Assembly (NCBI GenBank): GCA_027619145.1
Contig: JAQCGA010000318.1
Location: forward strand, 1 to 5,444
Reading direction: 5' to 3'
Length of the DNA stretch: 5,444 nt
Source of the DNA: a bacterium
Lineage (GTDB): Bacteria > Latescibacterota > UBA2968 > GCA-2709665
Shown here: piece by piece, positions 1-5,444 of the stretch
How positions within the stretch are numbered: position 1 is the stretch's first letter
Layout: every line of letters begins with the position of its first letter
Made by a program: the position numbers and the translations under genes
Notes under the pieces: model-generated
The model's database searches: none
Seen by the model: the letters and a program-made list of their open reading frames with translations, nothing else
Told to the model about the DNA's origin: nothing

Positions 1-930
1 CGTGTAGTGGGCGTGGTGTTGATGTTTTCCAGCATTGTGCTGGTATCGCTGTTTACCGCTATGGTGTCTTCTATTTTTGTTGCCAGAAGAATACAGGAGG
101 GCAGAGGATTGGAAGCCGTGAAATTTGAAGACCATGTGTTGTTGTGCGGCTGGAATTCTCGGGCGCTTCGGACGCTGGCAACGCTGGATCGGAGCGAGCA
201 GAGTACGCAGGTCGTATTGATTAACCAGCTTGCATCTGAAGATATCGAGGCGATTGTACATGATCAGGCGAATCTGGAGATTCAGTTTATCCGGGGCGAT
301 TTTACGCGAGAAGAAGTGCTGGAACGGGCGAATATCCGGCAGGCGGCCAGCGTGATTTTATTGCCGGACCGGTCCGATGCATCTGCGGTGGGATCACCGG
401 ATCAGCGCACCATTCTGGCGGCCCACGTGATGCGTTCTATTAACCCGGAGATTCAGGTGTTTGCCCACTTGCTGGAGGAAAAACACGCGCTGGATCTTAA
501 GCGGGCAGACGTGGATGGTGTGGTGGTGAGCGATGCGTATTCTGGGGAATTGCTGGCGGATTACGTGATTTCTCCGGGAACCACACAACTGGTGGATCAG
601 CTTGTGGATGATCAGATTTCGCCCAATGTGAGGCGGGTCCTGGTGCCAGACGGGTTCGTAGGAGCGCCTTCTATGGAGTTGTTCGTGCACATGAAGCAGG
701 AGTATAACCAGGTTCTTCTGGGCTACGTGAGTGAACGGCCAGGATTTGGTCTGGAGGACGAGATCTCTGGTGGGAACAGGGAGATTCTGGAGTTGATTAA
801 ACGGAAGGTGCAGGAGGCGGGTATCAAAACCCGAACCAAGAGCCGGGTAGAAGTGAAGATCAATCCGCCAATGGATTATATTATCCGCGAGGGAGACTAT
901 GCCATTGTCATCTGTAACGACAACGACTGA
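1..930 (+). CDS. Potassium-channel-like protein with RCK (TrkA-N) domain, C-terminal part (5' end outside window)
   Basis: The frame is open from the first base, so the gene starts upstream; the GTG at 7 lies inside a membrane helix and is unlikely to be the start. Numbering from the first codon, residues 2-28 form a hydrophobic helix followed by ARR, like the inner pore helix of two-TM or six-TM K+ channels. Residues 44-165 look like an RCK/TrkA-N Rossmann domain: strand HVLLCGW, then GWNSRA (50-55) in place of the usual GxGxxG, strand QVVLIN, then GDFTREEVLERANI (99-112), typical of the family. The C-terminus, with NPPMDY (288-293) and EGDYAIVI, resembles an RCK_C/TrkA_C domain. Such proteins gate ion flow across the inner membrane in response to nucleotides or ions bound by the RCK domain. 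The selectivity filter is not in the window, so K+ selectivity is inferred. The end overlaps the next gene by 32 bases. Castor/Pollux-like or other RCK channels are alternatives. Confidence 0.85.
   Translation, partial: RVVGVVLMFSSIVLVSLFTAMVSSIFVARRIQEGRGLEAVKFEDHVLLCGWNSRALRTLATLDRSEQSTQVVLINQLASEDIEAIVHDQANLEIQFIRGDFTREEVLERANIRQAASVILLPDRSDASAVGSPDQRTILAAHVMRSINPEIQVFAHLLEEKHALDLKRADVDGVVVSDAYSGELLADYVISPGTTQLVDQLVDDQISPNVRRVLVPDGFVGAPSMELFVHMKQEYNQVLLGYVSERPGFGLEDEISGGNREILELIKRKVQEAGIKTRTKSRVEVKINPPMDYIIREGDYAIVICNDND
889..895 (+). promoter_or_regulatory. Ribosome binding site that decides the start of the first CNBD gene
   Basis: GAGGGAG lies inside the end of the channel gene. It is only 3 bases before the ATG at 899 but 9 bases before the in-frame TTG at 905. 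The spacing favours TTG at 905, while codon preference favours ATG at 899. The two choices differ by two residues. Confidence 0.4.
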
Positions 931-1468
931 GGCCGGTCCGCAGGATGTTTCCCTTGAGGAGCTGGGCCTGTTTCATATTTTTCGGGGGCTGGACGAATCC
1001 CGGCTGGCGATGATTCGGTCTATCATCGAAGTCGAGGAAGTGAAGGCTGAAGAGGCGGTGATTCGCGATGGAGATGTGGGCGATACGTTTTACCTGCTTC
1101 TGAAGGGCGAGGTAGAGGTGAGTAAGGCGTTGGTGATGCGTATGTCCCGGCAGGAGGTGGATCAGACGGACAAGTCGTTGATCCGGTTGAATGCTGCGCC
1201 GCATCCTGAGTTTGGGAAGCCCGCATTCGGCGAAATGGCTTTGTTCAACGAAACGTGCAAGCGGTCTGCCACAGTGGCCGCTACAAAAGCGTCCATGCTG
1301 GGGGTGATTCGGCACGGCGATTTTGTGGAACTTTGCGAGCAGGACCCAGAGATCGGATATCGGGTATTTATGAATATTGCTCAGGTGTTGAGCAATCGGT
1401 TGGACAAGGCCAACCAGGATGTACTGAATTTGACAACGGCGCTGAGTTTTGTGCTGGCTCCGGGTTAG
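899..1468 (+). CDS. Stand-alone cyclic nucleotide-binding domain protein (first of two)
   Basis: A 189-residue protein made almost entirely of one CNBD (cNMP-binding, CAP/PKA-type) fold. Residues 20-45 are the leading helices (LGLFHIFRGLDESRLAMI). The beta roll includes IRDGDVGDTFYLLLKGEVEV (56-75), and the phosphate-binding cassette is FGEMALFNETCKRSATVAA (110-128). The cassette keeps the Glu (E112) and Arg (R122) that contact ribose and phosphate in cAMP/cGMP-binding members, so ligand binding is plausible. An unusually long loop (about 76-108) separates the roll from the cassette. The final helix (154-182) would be the lid or a dimer helix. There is no helix-turn-helix, so it is not a CRP-type transcription factor; it is probably a cytoplasmic regulatory subunit. 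The 32-base overlap with the channel gene implies translational coupling and a shared job with it. The start is either ATG 899 or TTG 905. Confidence 0.85.
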   Translation: MPLSSVTTTTEAGPQDVSLEELGLFHIFRGLDESRLAMIRSIIEVEEVKAEEAVIRDGDVGDTFYLLLKGEVEVSKALVMRMSRQEVDQTDKSLIRLNAAPHPEFGKPAFGEMALFNETCKRSATVAATKASMLGVIRHGDFVELCEQDPEIGYRVFMNIAQVLSNRLDKANQDVLNLTTALSFVLAPG

Positions 1469-1501
1469 GCAATTACACAAAAATCCCATTGGGGCGATAT
1501 G

Positions 1502-1507
1502 AAAGGA
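1502..1507 (+). promoter_or_regulatory. Ribosome binding site supporting a TTG start for the second CNBD gene
   Basis: AAAGGA lies 11 bases before the TTG at 1519. The alternative in-frame ATG at 1543 has no purine-rich sequence at a suitable distance. The ATG at 1499 is in another frame and runs into a stop after seven codons. Confidence 0.45.
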
Positions 1508-1518
1508 CCGGTGATTTC

Positions 1519-1989
1519 TTGAATAGACAACAACATCAGCTGATGACGGTGCTTCAGAAGATCCGGGTTTTTTCGGGGTTGTCTTTACAGCAGTCGGAAT
1601 TTCTAGTGCGCATCTGTCAGTCTCGCTCATACGAGCCGGAGAAGTATGTGTACCGCGTAGGCGGCGAGAGCGACGAGATGTTTATCCTGATTGCCGGGAA
1701 ACTGAAGGCTGTGAGTAAAGCAGGACAGGTGTTGGGGGACATCCTTCCCGGGCAGTCTACCGGAGAGATGGGTGTGTTTACCGGGCAACCCCGGTCTGCC
1801 AGTATTGTTTCTGTAGAGAAATCTGTGGGGTTGGCTGTGGGAAAGCAGAATCTGGAAGCGTTGTTAAAAACAAACCAAGAAATGCGTGCGACGGTGCTTC
1901 AAAACGTGGTAGATCTGTTATCTCACCGGTTGGTGGAAGCAGACAAGAAGATTGAGGAGCTACGAGCTAAGATTCCCAAAAAAGGGTAG
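1519..1989 (+). CDS. Stand-alone cyclic nucleotide-binding domain protein (second of two)
   Basis: With the TTG start this is a 156-residue protein containing one CNBD. Leading helices are at 9-35 (MTVLQKIRVFSGLSLQQSEF). A beta roll follows (KYVYRVGGESDEMFILIAGKLKAV, 42-65), then the phosphate-binding cassette GEMGVFTGQPRSASIVSV (82-99). E83 and R92, the usual ligand contacts, are present. The last 30 residues (LLSHRLVEADKKIEELRAKI) form a charged amphipathic helix, possibly a short coiled coil. There is no DNA-binding domain. The same frame stays open back to an ATG at 1255, but that stretch overlaps the first CNBD gene in another frame and its translation does not look like a folded CNBD, so the later start was chosen. 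It sits 50 bases after the first CNBD gene and 39 bases before the transporter gene. It probably senses cAMP or cGMP together with the upstream channel; the ligand is unknown. If TTG is wrong, ATG 1543 gives 148 residues. Confidence 0.8.
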   Translation: MNRQQHQLMTVLQKIRVFSGLSLQQSEFLVRICQSRSYEPEKYVYRVGGESDEMFILIAGKLKAVSKAGQVLGDILPGQSTGEMGVFTGQPRSASIVSVEKSVGLAVGKQNLEALLKTNQEMRATVLQNVVDLLSHRLVEADKKIEELRAKIPKKG

Positions 1990-2028
1990 CGTGGGAGCCT
2001 TCCGGTTTTTCCAGAGGAGCGAGGCAGC

Positions 2029-3225
2029 ATGGCTGAAGAAATAGAAACTGCAGAAAAATCTTCGGAAGAGCCGACCACGCTACGAGAATTGGCGGCTCTT
2101 TTTTTGCGGGTGGGTGTTTTGGGGTTCGGTGGGCCTGCTGCCCATATTGCGATGATGGAAGAAGAGGTGGTGGAGCGCCGGAAGTGGTTTTCCCACCAGG
2201 CGTTTCTGGACCTGGTGGGTGCCACCAGCTTGATTCCGGGGCCCAATTCCACGGAGATGGCCATTCATGTGGGATATATCCGCGCGGGGTTGGCCGGGCT
2301 GCTGGTTGCCGGTTTCTGTTTTATTTTTCCGGCAGTGTTCATTACAACGGCTTTTGCATGGGGGTACGTACATTATGGAGCGCTACCACAGGTCGCGCCT
2401 TTTTTGTATGGGATTAAGCCAGCGGTACTGGCGGTAATTCTGGGTGCAGTCTGGCGTCTGGGACGCCGTGCTGTGAAGGGGTGGCGATTGATGATACTGG
2501 GTACAGCCGTAACACTGGTGTCGTTGACAGATTTTCATACGGTCCTGGCGTTGCTTGGCGGAGGTCTGGTGGGGATGTTCTGGTTGCGTGCGGCAGACCG
2601 GGGTGGAGATGCGGGAGCCGTTGTGGCCGGAGTGCTGGCGTTGCCTAAAAAGGCGTGGGCGGCCACGGTGCTGGCGGCTGGAGGGGCTGGGGCCGGGGTT
2701 TCTCTGTGGCCGCTGGGGTTGTTTTTTTTGAAGGTGGGAGCTGTCTTGTACGGGAGTGGGTACGTGCTGGTTGCATTTCTGGAAAAAGGGCTGGTACAGG
2801 AGTACGGGTGGTTGACACAGCAGCAACTTCTGGAGGCCATTGCGATTGGGCAGTTCACGCCCGGGCCAGTGTTGTCTACGGCGGCGTTTATTGGATATGT
2901 GATTGCGGGAATGCCGGGTGCAGCTGTGGCGTCTGCGGCAATCTTTCTCCCATCGTTTCTGTTCGTGGTTGCGCTGAATCCACTCTTACCACACCTGCGG
3001 CGTTCCCGGTGGATGGCAGCGTTTCTGGATGCGGTAAATGTGTGTGCTGTTGGCGTGATGGCCGGGGTGATGCTGGAACTTTCGGCACAGACTCTGGTTG
3101 ACTGGCCTGCTATGCTGATTGGTGCGGTTGCCGCTGTTGCGGGGGTATGGCGGAATGTGAGTGCGGTCTGGTTAATTTTAGGTGGTGGGCTGGTGGGCTG
3201 GGTCTGGATTTTTGTCATTGTTTAG
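2029..3225 (+). CDS. chrA: Chromate transporter (CHR) family protein, two-domain form
   Basis: A 398-residue polytopic membrane protein with two homologous CHR halves, the usual length of long-chain ChrA. The first half has the signature GFGGPAAHIAMMEEE (32-46) and the loop SLIPGPNSTEMAIHVGY (67-83). The second half repeats them as LKVGAVLYGSGY (234-245), with GQFTPGPVLSTAAFIGY at 274-290. Hydrophobic segments run through about 88-112, 130-145, 155-187, 208-250 and 285-397, consistent with roughly ten to twelve membrane passes. The N-terminal 18 residues are acidic and soluble. Characterised relatives export chromate from the cytoplasm, but many genomic CHR proteins have no tested substrate, and no other chromium or sulfate genes are visible here. 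AGAGGAG (2013-2019) lies 9 bases before the ATG, which supports the start. The next gene begins 23 bases after the stop, so the two are probably co-transcribed. Confidence 0.9.
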   Translation: MAEEIETAEKSSEEPTTLRELAALFLRVGVLGFGGPAAHIAMMEEEVVERRKWFSHQAFLDLVGATSLIPGPNSTEMAIHVGYIRAGLAGLLVAGFCFIFPAVFITTAFAWGYVHYGALPQVAPFLYGIKPAVLAVILGAVWRLGRRAVKGWRLMILGTAVTLVSLTDFHTVLALLGGGLVGMFWLRAADRGGDAGAVVAGVLALPKKAWAATVLAAGGAGAGVSLWPLGLFFLKVGAVLYGSGYVLVAFLEKGLVQEYGWLTQQQLLEAIAIGQFTPGPVLSTAAFIGYVIAGMPGAAVASAAIFLPSFLFVVALNPLLPHLRRSRWMAAFLDAVNVCAVGVMAGVMLELSAQTLVDWPAMLIGAVAAVAGVWRNVSAVWLILGGGLVGWVWIFVIV

Positions 3226-3248
3226 GATTTTGAGACGGAGGATACCGG

Positions 3249-4436
3249 ATGGACCTGTATGAAAAGTACCGGCTGACGCGTACGATTAATGCCTGTGGAA
3301 AAATGACGCATCTGGCGGGCGCGATTGTGCTGCCTGAGATTATTGAAGAAGTGAATGAAGCGATGCGGTGTTTTTTTGATCTGGGAGAGTTGCAGCAGCG
3401 TGCCGGCGAGGTGATTGCGCGAGCAACAGGTGCAGAGTGGGGCTGTGTAACGGCGTGTACGGCGGCTGGAATTTCACTGGGTGTAGCGGCATCGATGACG
3501 GGGAATGATTTGGGGCGGGTGTGGCAGCTTCCGGATACGGCCGGGATGAAAAACCAGGTGGTGATCCAGAAGGGGCACACGGTGAATTTTGGGGCACCAG
3601 TCACGCAGATGATCCGGATGGCCGGGGCAGAGGTGGTGGAAGTGGGGACAGTGCACAATACAAGCGAAGTCCATCTCCGGCATGCGATCAATGAGCAGAC
3701 GGCGGCTGTTGTTGTTGTTGTATCTCACCATACGGTGCGATACGGGTTTGTGCCGTTGGAGAAGACGGTGGCCATTGCACACGAATACGGGGTGCCAGTG
3801 ATTGTAGATGGTGCGGCACAATCGTTTCTGATTCGGGAAATTGTGGGTACAGGAGCGGACCTGGTGATTTGCAGTGGGCACAAATATTTGTCTGGAACCA
3901 CAGCGGGTGTGGTGGCTGGAAAGAAGGAGCTGGTGGAGGCGGTGGTTCTCCAAAGTAGAGGGATTGGGCGGCCAATGAAAGTAGGGAAGGAGGGCGTTTT
4001 TGGGGTGATGGCGGCATTGGGGTACCGGATGAAGCTGGATGTAGATGGCTGGGAGAAAGAACAGGATCGCAAGGTGCGCCGGGTGATGGAACGTTTGGAA
4101 GGCATTGCGGGGATTGGGTTGAGCGTGGACAGAGATCCGAATGGGAATCCCTTTAGCCGGGCGCGGGTAACGGTGGATACGGAGCGTGTGGGATTGAGTG
4201 CGGAGGCGATTAACCGGGCGATGATGGATGATGATCCGTCCATCCGGTTGCGGGCGCACCATACGGACGAGGGGTATTTTACGGTGGACGCGATGGAGTT
4301 AACAGATGAAGAGGTAGAACTGGTGTGCAATCGGCTGGTAGGATTATTGAAGGCTCCGGATGCGGAGAAGGTGCAGCTTATGGGAAAGTACGGCGGGGGC
4401 CGGGCAGTGTCTGCCCGGTTGTCCTGGTTGCGGTAA
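3249..4436 (+). CDS. DgaE/SelA-like PLP-dependent enzyme (probable amino-sugar-acid or amino-acid lyase)
   Basis: A 395-residue fold-type I PLP enzyme of the SelA superfamily, without the N-terminal tRNA-binding part of true selenocysteine synthase. It follows the D-glucosaminate-6-phosphate ammonia-lyase (DgaE/YhfS) pattern: MDLYEKYRLTRTINACGKMT at the start, KGHTVNFGAPV (108-118), SHHTVRYG (159-166), IVDGAA (185-190) with D187 placed to bind the PLP ring nitrogen, SGHKYLSGTTAG (209-220) with K212 as the Schiff-base lysine, and GIGRPMKVGKEG (238-249). DgaE removes ammonia and water from 2-amino-2-deoxy-gluconate-6-phosphate to give KDGP; that substrate is only a family-level guess here, because no DgaF aldolase or PTS gene is in view. 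After the conserved small domain there is a short tail of about 25 residues (APDAEKVQL onward). GGAGGA (3237-3242) lies 6 bases before the ATG. It is the last gene before a terminator. Confidence 0.85.
   Translation: MDLYEKYRLTRTINACGKMTHLAGAIVLPEIIEEVNEAMRCFFDLGELQQRAGEVIARATGAEWGCVTACTAAGISLGVAASMTGNDLGRVWQLPDTAGMKNQVVIQKGHTVNFGAPVTQMIRMAGAEVVEVGTVHNTSEVHLRHAINEQTAAVVVVVSHHTVRYGFVPLEKTVAIAHEYGVPVIVDGAAQSFLIREIVGTGADLVICSGHKYLSGTTAGVVAGKKELVEAVVLQSRGIGRPMKVGKEGVFGVMAALGYRMKLDVDGWEKEQDRKVRRVMERLEGIAGIGLSVDRDPNGNPFSRARVTVDTERVGLSAEAINRAMMDDDPSIRLRAHHTDEGYFTVDAMELTDEEVELVCNRLVGLLKAPDAEKVQLMGKYGGGRAVSARLSWLR
4400..4418 (+). repeat. Perfect inverted repeat (8-bp stem, 3-base loop) at the end of the DgaE-like gene
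   Basis: CCGGGCAG and CTGCCCGG flank a TGT loop, giving a GC-rich hairpin that ends 15 bases before the stop codon. It has no T-run after it, so it is not a terminator itself. It could slow 3' exonucleases or be a by-product of the Gly-Arg-Ala-Val-Ser-Ala-Arg codons. Confidence 0.45.
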
Positions 4437-4447
4437 CGTTACAATAG

Positions 4448-4493
4448 AAAGTCCCTCTCCTGCTTTTTGTGGGAGAGGGACTTTTTTGTTTTT
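4448..4493 (+). terminator. Strong intrinsic terminator, probably bidirectional
   Basis: AAAGTCCCTCTCC (4448-4460) pairs perfectly with GGAGAGGGACTTT (4472-4484), a 13-bp stem with an 11-base loop. It is followed on the + strand by TTTTTTGTTTTT (4482-4493). Read on the - strand, the same stem is followed by TTTCTATTGT, a weaker but usable U-rich tail. It lies between two convergent genes, 11 bases after the DgaE-like gene and 9 bases from the end of the beta-barrel gene, so it can end transcription from both sides. Confidence 0.92.
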
Positions 4494-4502
4494 CAGAGAT
4501 TC

Positions 4503-5444
4503 TTAAAAGTTGATATCGAAGTTGACGGACAGGCTGTGGCGACCGGGGTAATTATAATAGAGGTCGTTGGAGAGGTTCCGGTCAAAGGTATAGCCGATCT
4601 GTGAGCGTAGTGCTGGAGTCAGCGGAACTTCAAAAATTGCTGAGAGGGAAGCGTTTCGGTCCTGTCTGCGTTCTTCGAGCGAGGTCGGCAGGCCGTAGAG
4701 ATCCAGGGCAGACTGTGTTTGGTAGTTTCGAATTTCATATCCTCCTTCCAGAAGGAGGCGCGTTGCAGCCGGGAGTTGCTGGGTGAGGCGGGCGGTCCAT
4801 TCGTGGCCGCCGTAGTCGTAGCGGTCTGCAAGGAGGTCGTCGTCTTGCAGGTAGATGTTCTCAAGTTCGTTGTTCGATTTTGCGGTGGTGTTGAAGCGGG
4901 CCTGATATCGGAGACTCAGCCCGGTATCTTCTGCCAGGGATTGGGCTATCTGGAAGCCGAACAGGATTTGTGCCTCGGGACCGTTGTGGGTTTTGTAGCC
5001 GTACTGGAAGTCTGTTCGGAGGGTGGTGCGGGTGGAGAAGAACCGGTTGAGCTGGAGAGAAAAGTCATGGTCCACATACCGGGAGGCATCCATGTTCCAG
5101 TACTTGCGCAAGCTCAGGCTGTAGCCTGCCCGGAAGAGGAGGCTTGGTCGCAGATACACTTTCGCGTTCAGGTAGCTTTTCAGGCCGGTGTAGTCATATA
5201 TATCATAATAGGAGCGGTCCAACCGGAGAGAAAGCACGCTGCCGGTAGAAAGCAGGTTTTTGCTGCCGGGCAGGCGGTGTGCATAGGCGATGCCCAGGTT
5301 GTTGACGGCAAAGGTTCGTTCGCCAACGCGGGAGAAGATATAGCCATCTGTAGAATAATAGGTTTGGAGGTTGGAACCTGCACTGTCTTTTCGGAATTTG
5401 AAGGTGGCGTTCAGCCGGGTAACATAGTCCGCTTCCTGGATGGC
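4503..5444 (-). CDS. Outer-membrane beta-barrel protein, C-terminal part (N-terminus outside window)
   Basis: The - strand frame is open from the right edge to a TAA at 4503-4505, giving 313 residues; the GTG near 5237 is internal, since coding continues upstream without a stop. The translation is a series of short amphipathic strands with alternating hydrophobic residues, rich in Tyr, Leu, Arg and Asn, joined by polar turns (for example NATFKFRKDS, LRTDFQYGYKTHNG, LSLRYQARFNTT, TRLLLEGGYEIRNYQTQ). The end, LSVNFDINF, has Phe last and hydrophobic residues at every second position before it, the signal recognised by the BAM assembly machinery. About 16 or more strands could fit in the visible part. 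No specific family was recognised; a porin-like or surface-assembly (capsule, exopolysaccharide) barrel are both possible. It is convergent to the other genes and separated from them by the terminator. The signal peptide and promoter would lie to the right of the window. Confidence 0.8.
   Translation of the reverse strand, partial: AIQEADYVTRLNATFKFRKDSAGSNLQTYYSTDGYIFSRVGERTFAVNNLGIAYAHRLPGSKNLLSTGSVLSLRLDRSYYDIYDYTGLKSYLNAKVYLRPSLLFRAGYSLSLRKYWNMDASRYVDHDFSLQLNRFFSTRTTLRTDFQYGYKTHNGPEAQILFGFQIAQSLAEDTGLSLRYQARFNTTAKSNNELENIYLQDDDLLADRYDYGGHEWTARLTQQLPAATRLLLEGGYEIRNYQTQSALDLYGLPTSLEERRQDRNASLSAIFEVPLTPALRSQIGYTFDRNLSNDLYYNYPGRHSLSVNFDINF

Noticed and set aside
1255..1518. Extension of the second CNBD gene back to an ATG at 1255
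   Set aside because: It would overlap the first CNBD gene almost entirely in another frame, and the translated segment (MQAVCHSGRYKSV onward) shows no CNBD or other domain pattern.
1469..1518. Promoter between the two CNBD genes
   Set aside because: The TTACAC and TATGAA hexamer-like stretches match the consensus too weakly.
1440..1545. The two CNBD genes as one tandem-CNBD protein broken by a frameshift
   Set aside because: The first gene ends after a natural C-terminal helix, no slippery site was seen before the stop, and the second gene has its own plausible ribosome binding site. Not fully excluded.
2535..3218. Long open frame on the - strand inside the transporter gene
   Set aside because: It is a shadow of the GC-rich, codon-biased transporter gene; its translation is Pro/Ala/Thr-rich with no domain pattern. 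The same holds for other antisense frames at 3474-4330 and 908-1630.
3708..3722. Short GTT repeat (four GTT plus GTA)
   Set aside because: It encodes five Val in a beta strand of the PLP enzyme core, where a hydrophobic run is expected; too short to call a functional repeat.
4433..4442. Palindrome GTAACGTTAC over the stop codon of the DgaE-like gene
   Set aside because: Ten bases with no second copy seen and no promoter nearby; chance is the simplest explanation.

Overview
This window looks like chromosomal DNA from a Gram-negative, diderm bacterium. The evidence is an outer-membrane beta-barrel gene whose product ends in a classic C-terminal Phe signal. GC content is moderate, by eye a little above half. 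No phage, IS, CRISPR, tRNA or rRNA signal was seen. The mix of a DgaE-type PLP enzyme, a ChrA-type transporter and a Tyr-rich beta-barrel would fit an uncultured FCB-like lineage (Latescibacterota or Poribacteria type), but that placement is a low-confidence guess.

Region 1 (1-1989, + strand) appears to be an ion-channel module. It starts with the C-terminal part of a potassium-channel-like protein: the last pore helix followed by an RCK/TrkA-N regulatory domain, with the selectivity filter lying just outside the window. Two small stand-alone cyclic-nucleotide-binding-domain (CNBD) proteins follow. The first overlaps the channel gene and the second sits 50 bases further on. Neither has a DNA-binding domain, so they may act as separate ligand-sensing subunits of the channel or its membrane complex. 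This is the most interesting arrangement in the window.

Region 2 (2029-4436, + strand) holds a full-length two-domain chromate-transporter (CHR) family membrane protein. Closely behind it is a PLP-dependent SelA-fold enzyme that closely resembles D-glucosaminate-6-phosphate ammonia-lyase (DgaE/YhfS group). Gaps of 39 and 23 bases with good ribosome binding sites suggest that all five + strand genes could be one transcription unit.

Region 3 (4437-4502) is a convergent intergenic spacer with a strong intrinsic terminator, probably bidirectional. Region 4 (4503-5444, - strand) is the C-terminal part of an outer-membrane beta-barrel protein whose N-terminus is beyond the right edge. The + strand stays G-rich over C across both gene orientations, consistent with it being the leading strand.
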